Assembly: GCF_015057185.1 (NCBI RefSeq)
Contig: NZ_SVEV01000036.1
Coordinates: forward strand, 1-32,686
DNA length: 32,686 bases
Direction: 5' to 3'
Source of the DNA: Pseudobutyrivibrio sp.
GTDB lineage: Bacteria; Bacillota; Clostridia; Lachnospirales; Lachnospiraceae
The first letter of the stretch is position 1, and each line of letters opens with the position of its first letter. Of this stretch, positions 25,093-32,230 are shown piece after piece. The translations under genes were made by a program, and so were the position numbers. A model generated the notes under the pieces. The model worked only from the letters and a program-made list of their open reading frames with translations. It was not told the origin of the DNA and searched no databases.

Positions 25093-26398
25093 TGAAAATA
25101 TATTTTTAGCTGTAGTAGCAGTAGCACTACCTACTATGCTTGAACAGATTTTGTCGGTTTTAATGCAGTATGTTGATACTGCAATGGTTGGGCATCTCGG
25201 TGCCAAAGCTACGGCAGCTGTATCTACTTCAACCACTATAACTTGGTTGATAGGAAGTATTCCTGTTGCTTTTGGCGTTGGAGCTATGACTATGATTGCC
25301 CAAGCAATTGGCGCAGAAGAAAAGCACAAAATTGCTCAGGTGGCAAAGCTTAGCCTTTTGTTTGCGGTTGGCGTAGGTGTAGTAGTAGAAGCGATATGTC
25401 TGGCAGTGTGTCCATTTGTGGCAGGCTGGATGGGGGCTACAAGCGAAGTAGCACCTGCAGCTACAAGATATTTCTTCTGGGTTTCTGTACCAATAGTTTT
25501 TAAATCTATAAATATAATACTTGCCGCTGCAGTCAGAGCCACTAAGGACACCAAAACACCTATGTATATTGGAGTTGGTGCCAATATTATGAATGTGGTT
25601 TTGGATTACATATTTATTTATGTTCTAAATTTGGGTGTAGATGGTGCTGCATATGCCACATGTATTTCCGCAGTTGCTGGCGGTGTTCTAATGCTATTAG
25701 CATTCTTCCATCATCCTGAGTTTAGATTCGAAGGCAATTTCTTTGACACTGAAAAAGAAATTCAGCGAAGAATGTGGAAGCTTGCAATTCCATTACTCTT
25801 GATTAACGTGGCTTCTACCTCTGGCTATGTTGTTTTTGCAGGGCTGGTATCTCATATGGGCACTATTATATTTGCAGCCCATAGTATAGCAGTAGGAGCT
25901 GAGGAGTTATTCTATATTGGCGGATATGGTTTCAAATCATCTGCTAATACAATGGTTGGAATTGCCTATGGTGAACAGAATTATCCTAAATATCGCAAAG
26001 TCTGCGTTAGCAGTATCATAGCCACAGTTGCAATTATGACTATTAGTGGAGTGTTACTATATATATTGGCAGCGCCTTTGATGGGAATATTTACAGAGGA
26101 TGCAGAGGTAATTGCGCTAGGTAGTCGTGTACTGAAAATGGTTGCCTTTAACGAGCCATTCTTTGGTTTATATATTATTACAGAAGGAATATATTACGGA
26201 TTAGGCAGGACAAAGTATCCATTTGTAATAGAATTTTGCGGCATGTGGTTAGTGAGAATTCTCCCAACGTACATAGGAATCCATTTCTTTGGTATGGGAT
26301 TGATTTATGTATGGTGCTGTATGATTGCGGACAATGTACTAAAAGCAGTGTTCTTAACAGTTCCAGTAAAATATCTTTGGAAAAAAGCTAATAAATAA
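25067..26398 (+). CDS. MATE family multidrug/cation antiporter
   Basis: A 443-residue polytopic exporter with about 12 hydrophobic segments, in the size range of the NorM/DinF group. Typical sequences are ALPTMLEQILSVLMQYVDTAMVGHLGA at the front, GVGAMTMIAQAIGAE, VRATKDTKTPMYIGVGANIMNVVLDYIFIY in the middle and ITEGIYYGLGRTKYPF near the end. Such pumps exchange Na+ or H+ for cationic drugs or metabolites. The ATG at 25067 lies inside the J-domain gene; an ATG three codons on is possible. It is the last gene of the degV operon. Confidence 0.93.
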   Translation: MEIMKKRTDENIFLAVVAVALPTMLEQILSVLMQYVDTAMVGHLGAKATAAVSTSTTITWLIGSIPVAFGVGAMTMIAQAIGAEEKHKIAQVAKLSLLFAVGVGVVVEAICLAVCPFVAGWMGATSEVAPAATRYFFWVSVPIVFKSINIILAAAVRATKDTKTPMYIGVGANIMNVVLDYIFIYVLNLGVDGAAYATCISAVAGGVLMLLAFFHHPEFRFEGNFFDTEKEIQRRMWKLAIPLLLINVASTSGYVVFAGLVSHMGTIIFAAHSIAVGAEELFYIGGYGFKSSANTMVGIAYGEQNYPKYRKVCVSSIIATVAIMTISGVLLYILAAPLMGIFTEDAEVIALGSRVLKMVAFNEPFFGLYIITEGIYYGLGRTKYPFVIEFCGMWLVRILPTYIGIHFFGMGLIYVWCCMIADNVLKAVFLTVPVKYLWKKANK

Positions 26399-26420
26399 GT
26401 AGCAATATAATACTTATTAT

Positions 26421-26438
26421 GCTAATATATATATTAGC
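26421..26438. promoter_or_regulatory. Perfect 18-base palindrome near a TATAAT box
   Basis: GCTAATATATATATTAGC reads identically on both strands. A perfect TATAAT lies at 26447-26452, so the palindrome covers the -35 region of the zinc-ribbon gene at 26502. It could be an operator or the terminator stem of the MATE gene; there is only a short TT tail. Confidence 0.4.
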
Positions 26439-26501
26439 TTGATTGATATAATATAAATTATTTCAATCATAATAATTAAAGGGTGCGATAAGGAGAATGA
26501 T

Positions 26502-27206
26502 ATGTTTTGTGAAAAATGTGGTAAAGAATTACCTGATGGAGTAAAGTTTTGTTCTGGCTGTGGTGCGCCACAGAACCCGCAGCAGAATACATTTAATCAA
26601 CAACAGCAATATAGTGCACAGCCTGATTATGGATACAATCAGCAACAGCAATATAGTGCACAGCCTGATTACGGATACAATCAGCAACAGCAATATAATG
26701 CGCAGACTGATTATGGATATGCACAGCAACAATATGCTCAACAGCCTGGATACTATCCACCTAAGAAAAAGGGCCATGGTCTACTGGTTGTACTGATTCT
26801 TTTATTTATAGTTGTTGTGGGATTCGGTAGCTTATACTTTATTTTCCCAACACCACAAAAGGCGGTTGAAAAATGGTTTGAAGCTGTGAAGGATCTCGAA
26901 TTTGACGAAGCAGCCAAGTACATGGATTCTAAATCAGCAGCTGCATTACATTTGTTATCTTCCTACGAGGACGATGCATATGGTGTTTTTGGCGATTTGT
27001 TCGCTGGTGTAGAGCTAGAAGATGTTGAAGCTGATTATGGTGATGATGCTAATATAGTCACTGATGTATTTAATAAATATTTTGCAGATGAATGCACAGT
27101 GTATGTTACTGTCAGCTATGACGGCGACGAGGAAGTGCTTGAATTACCTATGATCAACGAAGGCATTGGTGATTGGAAGATTGATGGTGGTGAAATCGAT
27201 TTATAA
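26502..27206 (+). CDS. Zinc-ribbon, QQQYSAQPDYGYN-repeat, single-pass membrane protein
   Basis: A 234-residue protein of the same design as the one at 15392. Order: zinc ribbon (CEKCGKELPDGVKFCSGCG; Cys 3, 6, 17, 20); low-complexity Gln/Tyr linker built from three 14-residue repeats (QQQYSAQPDYGYNQ, the same again, then QQQYNAQTDYGYAQ; about 34-75); basic PPKKKGH stop; one membrane segment (about 93-113, LLVVLILLFIVVVGFGSLYF); and a 120-residue outer domain starting TPQKAVEKWFEAVKDLEFDEAAKYM. That resembles small DUF4878/SnoaL-like folds found outside many clostridial zinc-ribbon proteins. The function is unknown. AAGGAG precedes the ATG. Confidence 0.85.
   Translation: MFCEKCGKELPDGVKFCSGCGAPQNPQQNTFNQQQQYSAQPDYGYNQQQQYSAQPDYGYNQQQQYNAQTDYGYAQQQYAQQPGYYPPKKKGHGLLVVLILLFIVVVGFGSLYFIFPTPQKAVEKWFEAVKDLEFDEAAKYMDSKSAAALHLLSSYEDDAYGVFGDLFAGVELEDVEADYGDDANIVTDVFNKYFADECTVYVTVSYDGDEEVLELPMINEGIGDWKIDGGEIDL
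26604..26729 (+). repeat. Three in-frame 42-bp tandem repeats
   Basis: Units begin at 26604, 26646 and 26688. The first two differ by a single synonymous base; the third has a few changes and grades into the following sequence. They encode the Gln/Tyr-rich linker of the zinc-ribbon protein and could vary in number by slippage. Confidence 0.85.
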
Positions 27207-27217
27207 ATAAACTATTT

Positions 27218-27250
27218 AGGATTCAGGGCAATTTGCTCTGAATCCTTTTT
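27218..27250 (+). terminator. Strong intrinsic terminator
   Basis: AGGATTCAGGGC (27218-27229) pairs with GCTCTGAATCCT (27235-27246) with one G-U; a run of T follows. It ends the zinc-ribbon gene. Confidence 0.9.
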
Positions 27251-27317
27251 CGTTATATGGATGAAAAAGGTGTTTAATATACTGCGTTATAGAAAATGCG
27301 TATAATATTAAAATATG

Positions 27318-27346
27318 TTGACATGTAATGATTATTGTGATAACAT
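27318..27346 (+). promoter_or_regulatory. Promoter of the 121-residue protein gene
   Basis: A consensus TTGACA (27318-27323) is 17 bases from TAACAT (27341-27346). The start codon at 27398 lies about 45 bases after the expected start point. Confidence 0.5.
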
Positions 27347-27397
27347 TCGTATGTTTGTAGAATTGTTATTTTGTTTTTGCAAATTGAGAGGTGAAAA

Positions 27398-27763
27398 ATG
27401 GAACTTACAACACTTAATAAAGAGTACAATTTATTACGTGAAGAGAGCCAGGAAAAATTTGTTAAAATGAGCATGATTGAGCCAGATATCAATTTTGTTG
27501 AAGAATATTGGATTACTTCTGATCATACTCTTGGTAATACAAAGGCTTATTTTAATTCATATGAGATGGCTGTTGAGTTTGCCCTCGATAGAGTTGATTA
27601 TAGAATGTTATTAAATGAAGATGGTCAAAAGCCATTTATTATTCTTGTTAATGGCAAGGCAATTAATACTCACGGTCAGCTTGAAGCTTTTCTTAATGGA
27701 GAATTCCAGATCAAGGCTGAGAACATCGTTGAGAATCACGTAAGAAAATTATATGCTTTTTAA
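27398..27763 (+). CDS. Small soluble protein of unknown function
   Basis: A 121-residue protein that I do not recognise. AGAGGTG precedes the ATG, and the gene has its own promoter (27318) and terminator (27775), so it is a stand-alone unit. It has no signal peptide, membrane segment or cysteines. The pattern is helix-rich at the ends, with a middle that runs YWITSDHTLGNTKAYFNSYE, then AVEFALDRVDYRMLL and KPFIILVNGKAINTHGQLEAF. An earlier in-frame start was not seen. Confidence 0.7.
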   Translation: MELTTLNKEYNLLREESQEKFVKMSMIEPDINFVEEYWITSDHTLGNTKAYFNSYEMAVEFALDRVDYRMLLNEDGQKPFIILVNGKAINTHGQLEAFLNGEFQIKAENIVENHVRKLYAF

Positions 27764-27774
27764 TTAGGTTAACT

Positions 27775-27800
27775 AAGGACATCCTTATGATGTCCTTTTT
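27775..27800 (+). terminator. Intrinsic terminator
   Basis: AAGGACATC (27775-27783) pairs with GATGTCCTT (27789-27797) around a 5-base loop and is followed by TTTTTATTTT. It ends the 121-residue protein gene. Confidence 0.9.
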
Positions 27801-27862
27801 ATTTTGCAAGAAAACCACCCTGTTTTTTACCAGTAAAGAAAAATCTTATTTGCCTAATATTC

Positions 27863-27891
27863 TTGTTAGCTGGATAGACCAGTGATAACAT
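27863..27891 (+). promoter_or_regulatory. Possible promoter of the C39-like peptidase gene
   Basis: TTGTTA (27863-27868) and TAACAT (27886-27891) are 17 bases apart. The same TAACAT occurs as the -10 box of the gene at 27398. Confidence 0.35.
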
Positions 27892-27940
27892 TGACTCAAG
27901 ATGTGTTTATCATGAGATGGCTAAGTATGCGGGGAGCTTT

Positions 27941-28657
27941 ATGACTAGGGTAAAATTAAAGAACGATTATGTAAAAGTAGTTAATGATGGAAAAATAATA
28001 GGGGATTGTGGTGGAAATCAGGACTTTTTCAAGCGGTCTGACATACCATTTGCAGCTGGTCAAGGGTGCGGTATGGTGGCAGCGATAGATGTATGCTTAT
28101 ATTTGAACAATACATCTACAATTACGCTAACAGATTATATTCTTTCGGCCAAAACGTTTATTAAAAGACATAAACTATCTGGTCTATTCTTGCGTGAAAT
28201 TAAAAGGAATAATAGGACTGTTTTTTCGATAGGAATTATTCCTGCCCAGATTTGTAAAGAATTAAATGATTGCTGTAGAAGGATACAACTGCCTTATAGA
28301 TTCAAATGGTATGGACTACACGGGCATAAGAATTTGTATGAAAAAATTAAGCAGCAATTAGAAAACGATATCCCAGTTATCTGGTCAATTTATGCTCCTG
28401 GCAAAGAAAAATTAGCCTTATATAAATATGATGATTTGAAGGAAAATTATTTTAAAGTGGGAGCTGTAAATAACCACTATATGACTATAGTTGGGCTGAC
28501 AGAATCCGCCACTGCTGATGCTAAATTACGGATGGCTGAGGTGTCCAGCTGGGGCAAAAAATATTACATAAATTTCGACGAATATTTACAGTTTGAAGGG
28601 GCGAGTTTAATAAACAAATACTGTTCTAATATTGTCTACTGTAAGCGTAGTTTTTAA
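27941..28657 (+). CDS. C39/papain-like cysteine peptidase, cytosolic
   Basis: A 238-residue protein (246 if the ATG at 27917 is used; that one has no ribosome site, while GGGGAG lies 4 bases before 27941). The core looks like a papain-fold cysteine peptidase of the C39-like group. The nucleophile Cys lies in AGQGCGMVAAIDVCLYL (C43), the His in VNNHYMTIVGL (H179), and the third active-site position in VSSWGKKYYINFDEY, where Ser replaces the more common Asn or Asp before the Trp. There is no signal peptide or ABC transporter domain, so it is not a bacteriocin exporter. Its substrate is unknown. It lies just before the Ig/transglutaminase gene. Confidence 0.65.
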   Translation: MTRVKLKNDYVKVVNDGKIIGDCGGNQDFFKRSDIPFAAGQGCGMVAAIDVCLYLNNTSTITLTDYILSAKTFIKRHKLSGLFLREIKRNNRTVFSIGIIPAQICKELNDCCRRIQLPYRFKWYGLHGHKNLYEKIKQQLENDIPVIWSIYAPGKEKLALYKYDDLKENYFKVGAVNNHYMTIVGLTESATADAKLRMAEVSSWGKKYYINFDEYLQFEGASLINKYCSNIVYCKRSF

Positions 28658-28678
28658 TATTATAATATATTTCATATA

Positions 28679-28687
28679 TGCTATAAT
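28679..28687 (+). promoter_or_regulatory. Extended -10 promoter element
   Basis: TGCTATAAT is an extended -10 box with a perfect TATAAT. It is 38 bases before the ATG at 28726. The -35 region is not recognisable, as is usual for extended -10 promoters. Confidence 0.5.
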
Positions 28688-28725
28688 CATGTAGTTAAAT
28701 ATAGTAATGAAATAAGGGAAGGATA

Positions 28726-29958
28726 ATGAAAAAGAGAATATTAATTATTATCTGCATAATAGCAGTTTTGATTGCAGCAGCTGGCATAGGTTTATTTGCC
28801 TATTACAATGTTCAATCGGATTTGGTTTATGCAGAGGTTTACGTAGAGGCTGGTTCATCTAATTGCGATGTTTCAGAATTTCTTAAGCGTGAGGCTTCCG
28901 GCGCCAAATTCACAAAAGATTCTGCATTCGACGTCAATGTTCCTGGCGATTATCAACTGAAGATTGAATGGAAAATGCCTATATTCGGCAAGCAGACATA
29001 TGATACAGTTTTGCATGTTCAGGATACAATCGCTCCTACAGTTACACTTGCAACAGATGCAGTTACAATGTACACAAATGCAACTCCACCAACTGCCGCA
29101 GATTTGGTAGAGGCTGTAAATGATGTAACCAACTGCACTATTGATTTTGCAGAACAGTACGATTTTACCACTGAGGGGCAGTTCGATATTACTATAGTTG
29201 TATCAGATACATCAGGTAATACTACAGAAACTACAATCCCATGTACAGTTGTAGAGGACATAACTCCACCTGAGATTACTGGTGTAGAGCCGATTGAAAT
29301 TGCCCAAGGTGATACTGTTTCATACAAGAAAAATGTTGAAGTAACTGATAATTACGATCCTAATCCAACCTTGGAAGTGGATAGCTCCCAGGTAAATGTA
29401 GATAAGCGTGGTACTTATACAGTGACTTACATTGCAACTGACGAGGCTGGAAACACAACTGAGAAAAGCACTACAGTGAGAATAGTGTCAGCTAAAATTG
29501 ATGCAGCCACAGAAGAGACAGTAAATGCCATGGCAGATGAGATTTTAGCAGAAATCATCACCGATGGAATGAGTCAAAAAGAGCAAGCTAGAGCAGTATT
29601 TAACTGGGTAGTTAACAATATTACATATTCTGAATCTGCAGGTATCGATGATTTGCTATCGGCTGCATATAAGGGAATGTATTATCGTGTTGGAGATTGT
29701 ACTGTTAAACAGAAAACTGCTGAGGTTATGTTAAATAGACTTGGTATCAAAAATATGGAAATAGAGAAAATCCGTGATACCAGAGGACATTATTGGTTAT
29801 TAATTGATATTGGCGAGGGCTGGTATCATTATGATCCAAACCTACAATTGGATGGAACTTTGATTTTTTACTGGCATGATGCGGATCTTTGGGAATATTC
29901 AAATACACATGGCAATACTCACAATTATGATCCTAGTAAATATCCTACAATACAATAA
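28726..29958 (+). CDS. Surface protein with Ig-like repeats and transglutaminase-like domain
   Basis: A 410-residue exported protein. An N-terminal anchor (RILIIICIIAVLIAAAGIGLFAYY, about 4-27) has no lipobox. Two DUF5011/Ig-like beta domains follow (each begins with D-x-T-(A/P)-P-x-(V/I)-T: DTIAPTVTL near 104 and DITPPEITGVEP near 181) and end with VTYIATDEAGNTTEKSTTVRIVS. The C-terminal region (about 270-390) is transglutaminase-like, with C325 in RVGDCTVKQKTAEVML, H355 in RGHYWLLIDI and D370 in WYHYDPN. It could be a cell-wall cysteine protease or cross-linking enzyme. AAGGGAAGG precedes the ATG. The lipoprotein gene follows 20 bases after its stop. Confidence 0.85.
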   Translation: MKKRILIIICIIAVLIAAAGIGLFAYYNVQSDLVYAEVYVEAGSSNCDVSEFLKREASGAKFTKDSAFDVNVPGDYQLKIEWKMPIFGKQTYDTVLHVQDTIAPTVTLATDAVTMYTNATPPTAADLVEAVNDVTNCTIDFAEQYDFTTEGQFDITIVVSDTSGNTTETTIPCTVVEDITPPEITGVEPIEIAQGDTVSYKKNVEVTDNYDPNPTLEVDSSQVNVDKRGTYTVTYIATDEAGNTTEKSTTVRIVSAKIDAATEETVNAMADEILAEIITDGMSQKEQARAVFNWVVNNITYSESAGIDDLLSAAYKGMYYRVGDCTVKQKTAEVMLNRLGIKNMEIEKIRDTRGHYWLLIDIGEGWYHYDPNLQLDGTLIFYWHDADLWEYSNTHGNTHNYDPSKYPTIQ

Positions 29959-29978
29959 ATTCAGGAGGAATTGACATA

Positions 29979-30521
29979 ATGAAAAACAAATTATTAGTAT
30001 TAGCTGTTTCAGCAACTTTAGCTCTTTCAATGGTTGCATGCGGCGGCTCTAGTGACACAAAGGTAATTGAGTCAGACAACACTCAGGCGGCAGGTTCTTC
30101 TGATTCTGCAGATGCGGCATCAGGATACGTATTTACGTATAATGGACAGCAGATTCCTGTAGATGCAGATGCAGCTCCTATAGTAGAGGCACTTGGCGAA
30201 CCTCAAGAATATTTTGAGTCACCAAGCTGTGCAGCAGATGGAATCGGAAAACTATATACTTATAGTGATTTTGAAATCCAAACCTATCCAGATGGCGACA
30301 AGGACCTTATTCTTTATGTCCTTCTTAGAACTGATAATGTGGCTACTGCCGAAGGTATCGATCTTTCTAGCTCAAGAGATGATATCATTGCAGCCTATGG
30401 CGAACCAACAACAGAGGCAACAGGAGCCATGACATACGAAAAGGATGGAGTATCCCTAGTATTTATTTTTGATGGAGATAGTCTCATTTCTATCGAATAT
30501 GATAGTCCTCAGAATAAATAA
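29979..30521 (+). CDS. Small lipoprotein of unknown function
   Basis: A 180-residue lipoprotein. The signal peptide MKNKLLVLAVSATLALSMVAC ends with the lipobox Cys at 21, followed by a Gly/Ser/Asp linker. The mature part carries two similar short units containing EALGEPQEYF and IAAYGEPTTEA. A (L/Y)GEP turn of this kind recalls small SmpA/BLIP-like folds, but the match is loose. It is 20 bases after the Ig/transglutaminase gene with AGGAGG at good spacing, and the two are likely co-transcribed. Confidence 0.85.
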   Translation: MKNKLLVLAVSATLALSMVACGGSSDTKVIESDNTQAAGSSDSADAASGYVFTYNGQQIPVDADAAPIVEALGEPQEYFESPSCAADGIGKLYTYSDFEIQTYPDGDKDLILYVLLRTDNVATAEGIDLSSSRDDIIAAYGEPTTEATGAMTYEKDGVSLVFIFDGDSLISIEYDSPQNK

Positions 30522-30574
30522 ATTGTCTGAAAATCCAAGGGATTTTTTAAAGCTTTGCAACTTTAGAAAATCCC

Positions 30575-30603
30575 TTGACTTATACTAAAAGTTACTATAG
30601 AAT
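30575..30603 (+). promoter_or_regulatory. tRNA-Gly promoter, copy A
   Basis: TTGACT (30575-30580) and TAGAAT (30598-30603) are 17 bases apart; transcription would begin about 70 bases before the tRNA. Confidence 0.7.
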
Positions 30604-30681
30604 AACACATGTCGTCAGGAAGTGGCGGCTGGTCGAAAGACTGGCACCATCGTTTCAATTTCGTTGAAACTCTGGCACTAT

Positions 30682-30754
30682 GCGCGAGTGGCTCAGTTGG
30701 TGGAGCGCCACCTTGCCAAGGTGGAGGTCGCGGGTTCGAGTCCCGTCTCGCGCT
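30682..30754 (+). tRNA. tRNA-Gly(GCC), copy A
   Basis: A 73-base cloverleaf. Acceptor GCGCGAG/CTCGCGC, D-arm GCTC-AGTTGGTG-GAGC, anticodon arm CCACC-TTGCCAA-GGTGG with anticodon GCC, variable AGGTC, T-arm GCGGG-TTCGAGT-CCCGT (last pair G-T), discriminator T. CCA is not encoded. A terminator hairpin begins 5 bases after it. Confidence 0.97.
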
Positions 30755-30758
30755 CTTT

Positions 30759-30810
30759 TAGTATAAAAAATAGGATCATCCATTTATGGGTGATCCTATT
30801 TTTTATACTA
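30759..30810. terminator. Long bidirectional terminator after tRNA-Gly copy A
   Basis: The arms 30759-30781 and 30788-30810 pair over 23 bp with one G-U, capped by a 6-base loop. Both arms are rich in A on the left and T on the right, so it can stop transcription from either side. Confidence 0.85.
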
Positions 30811-31035
30811 AATGATTACTTTAAATCGAGACGGGACGAAATGCATATAGGAGGGACCCACTTTAGTGGGAGGAACCTGTTTGCTACGACGCAGCCGTGC
30901 GAAGCACATATAATGCTGCGTCTTCCCACTTGATTTATCGAGCTCGCGCAATTTGACGAGATGCTTTCTTAATCCCGTCGAGCGTGGGGTACACAAGGGG
31001 TACAACCAGGGGCTTTTTGCTTAGTTGAAAGTCCA
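30811..31035. other. GC-rich structured intergenic patch, no gene seen
   Basis: About 225 bases with clearly higher G+C than the neighbourhood and no convincing gene. It contains two hairpins: CCCACT/AGTGGG (30857-30870) and GACGCAGC/GCTGCGTC (30888-30922, with an inner GTGC/GCAC). TCGAGACGGGA (about 30826) and TCCCGTCGAG (about 30977) bracket it in inverted orientation, and both resemble the 3' end of the tRNA-Gly gene. GGGGTACA-type words repeat near 30987-31013. It may be the remnant of an element that targeted the tRNA or a non-coding RNA; the role is unknown. Confidence 0.4.
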
Positions 31036-31857
31036 CTATAACGAAATAAAAGCAGCGAGACTGCCTCTATTTGCACCCATGATTCTATGTGAATAAAAAA
31101 GATTAGGGTTACAGTGTGTGCAATAGTTGGTGGTCTCGATATGGCTTTCTGGAATTCCTGCTTCAAGGAATACAAGGCGGCAGGAAGCCCATAAATCTAA
31201 CATATATTTGTCTTTGTCGTCAGGATTAAAAATAGATGGTCGAAGTAATGTTGATTTATGTTCTTCACCAAAAGCCTTTATAAATTCATTGGCAACATCG
31301 GCGCTTACTTCATAACAATCTTTGCATATGCTAGGTCCGATTCCGCATAAGATATCATTCACATTGCATCCAAACTCAGTACACATTTTTTCAACAGTAA
31401 CTTTACCAATCTTGCCCACTGTGCCGCGCCAGCCGGAGTGAGAAAGTGCCACTACTTCTTTTACTGGGTCATAAAAGAATAATGGAACGCAATCTGCATA
31501 AAAAGTCACAAGTGGCATATCTTTTATGTTAGTGATTAAGCCGTCTACATCATCGTAGGGCAGTGGCTTTGTAAGCCCGTTTCCGGCATCCTTCTCATCT
31601 ACGATAATCACGTTTGTGGTATGAGTTTGTTTTGAAAGACACATACGATCGTAATTCATACCTAAAGCATTTGCTATGCGGTGGTAGTTTTCGCGTACAT
31701 TTTCATCTGAATCGCCTCTATTGAAGCCGAGATTTAGTGAATCATATACACCTTCGCTGACGCCACCGATTCTTGTGGAAAAACCGTGCTTTACACCTGC
31801 GTTTTTGAAAGAACTAAATGTAACAAATGATACGTTATTTTGGGTTTCTAAATTCAT
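31036..31857 (-). CDS. pgeF: Peptidoglycan-editing factor / laccase-like PgeF (YfiH)
   Basis: A 273-residue DUF152 protein, once called polyphenol oxidase; in E. coli it is linked to correcting misincorporated serine in peptidoglycan precursors, and other members are described as purine nucleoside phosphorylases. The His-Cys-His metal/active-site residues are present: H79 in SKQTHTTNV, C123 in YADCVPLFF, H140 in LSHSGWRGT, with GFSTRIGGVSEGVYDSLNL at the front and GIGPSICKDCYEV near the centre. On the minus strand an extended -10 (TGCTATACT, around 31892-31900) lies about 35 bases before the ATG, and the ribosome site is a modest GGCGG. It is inserted between the two tRNA-Gly cassettes and is transcribed against them. 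Confidence 0.93.
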   Translation of the reverse strand: MNLETQNNVSFVTFSSFKNAGVKHGFSTRIGGVSEGVYDSLNLGFNRGDSDENVRENYHRIANALGMNYDRMCLSKQTHTTNVIIVDEKDAGNGLTKPLPYDDVDGLITNIKDMPLVTFYADCVPLFFYDPVKEVVALSHSGWRGTVGKIGKVTVEKMCTEFGCNVNDILCGIGPSICKDCYEVSADVANEFIKAFGEEHKSTLLRPSIFNPDDKDKYMLDLWASCRLVFLEAGIPESHIETTNYCTHCNPNLFYSHRIMGANRGSLAAFISL

Positions 31858-31988
31858 AACATTAACCGCCTATAATTATAATTTAATCATGAGTATAGCA
31901 TATCGTCCTGACAAAAACCGAAAAAAGGATATTTGAATTTTCTGAAAATCGGAGAATAAAAGTGAAGCTTTGCAACTTTAAAAAATGT

Positions 31989-32017
31989 ATTGACTTATGT
32001 GAAAAGTTACTATAGAA
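31989..32017 (+). promoter_or_regulatory. tRNA-Gly promoter, copy B
   Basis: TTGACT (31989-31994) and TAGAAT (32012-32017) are 17 bases apart, the same boxes as in copy A. Confidence 0.7.
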
Positions 32018-32096
32018 TAACACATGTCGTCAGGAAGTGACGGCTGGTCGAAAGACTGGCACCATCGTTTCAACTTCGTTGAAACTCTGGCACTAT

Positions 32097-32169
32097 GCGC
32101 GAGTGGCTCAGTTGGTGGAGCGCCACCTTGCCAAGGTGGAGGTCGCGGGTTCGAGTCCCGTCTCGCGCT
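32097..32169 (+). tRNA. tRNA-Gly(GCC), copy B
   Basis: Identical over all 73 bases to the tRNA at 30682-30754: anticodon GCC in CCACC-TTGCCAA-GGTGG, acceptor GCGCGAG/CTCGCGC, no encoded CCA. The terminator stem that follows begins with its last bases. Confidence 0.97.
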
Positions 32170-32230
32170 CTTTTAGTATAAAAAATGAGGTCATCCAATA
32201 GGATGATCTCATTTTTTATATTAAAAGAGC
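32167..32230. terminator. Very long bidirectional terminator after tRNA-Gly copy B
   Basis: The arms 32167-32196 and 32201-32230 pair over 30 bp with two G-U pairs and a 4-base loop AATA. The middle of the stem differs from copy A at several places but stays paired. The left arm starts inside the last three bases of the tRNA, which could delay 3' processing. Confidence 0.85.

Larger units (their letters stand above)
30526..30781 (+). repeat. tRNA-Gly cassette, copy A (direct repeat of 31941-32196)
   Basis: This segment and 31941-32196 align over 256 bases without any gap (156 bases from repeat start to tRNA in both). Identity is low up to about 30585 and then nearly perfect: the 70-base leader differs at two positions and the tRNA at none. 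In the leader, GTTTCAA/TTGAAAC (30652-30670) is a hairpin whose only change falls in the loop, and CTGGCACCAT (30641) and CTGGCACTAT (30672) flank it. Confidence 0.85.
31941..32196 (+). repeat. tRNA-Gly cassette, copy B (direct repeat of 30526-30781)
   Basis: Second copy of the repeat. Promoter, 70-base leader and tRNA are held at identical spacing. The flanking 65 bases upstream of the promoter have diverged, and the copy A inverted repeat near 30537-30575 is absent here. Confidence 0.85.

Noticed and set aside
26604-26729. Tandem repeats as a possible CRISPR array
   Set aside because: The 42-bp units are contiguous, in frame and have no spacers; they encode a protein linker.
26529-26796. 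Frames on both strands over the 42-bp repeats
   Set aside because: Shadows of the Gln/Tyr repeats, composed of repeated Leu/Ile or Ser/Asn strings.
30622-30933. Reading frame through tRNA copy A containing VAQLVERHLAKVEVAGSSPV
   Set aside because: This is the well-known spurious translation of a tRNA gene in the sense direction; the DNA is tRNA plus terminator.
30808-31175. Two minus-strand frames across the GC-rich patch
   Set aside because: No ribosome sites, low-complexity or tRNA-like translations, and hairpins that explain the DNA better.
32070-32223. Minus-strand frame containing DGTRTRDLHLGKVALHQLSH
   Set aside because: It is the antisense translation of tRNA-Gly copy B and its terminator. 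Only the upstream part (32224-32372) shows protein-like similarity, kept as a GNAT fragment.
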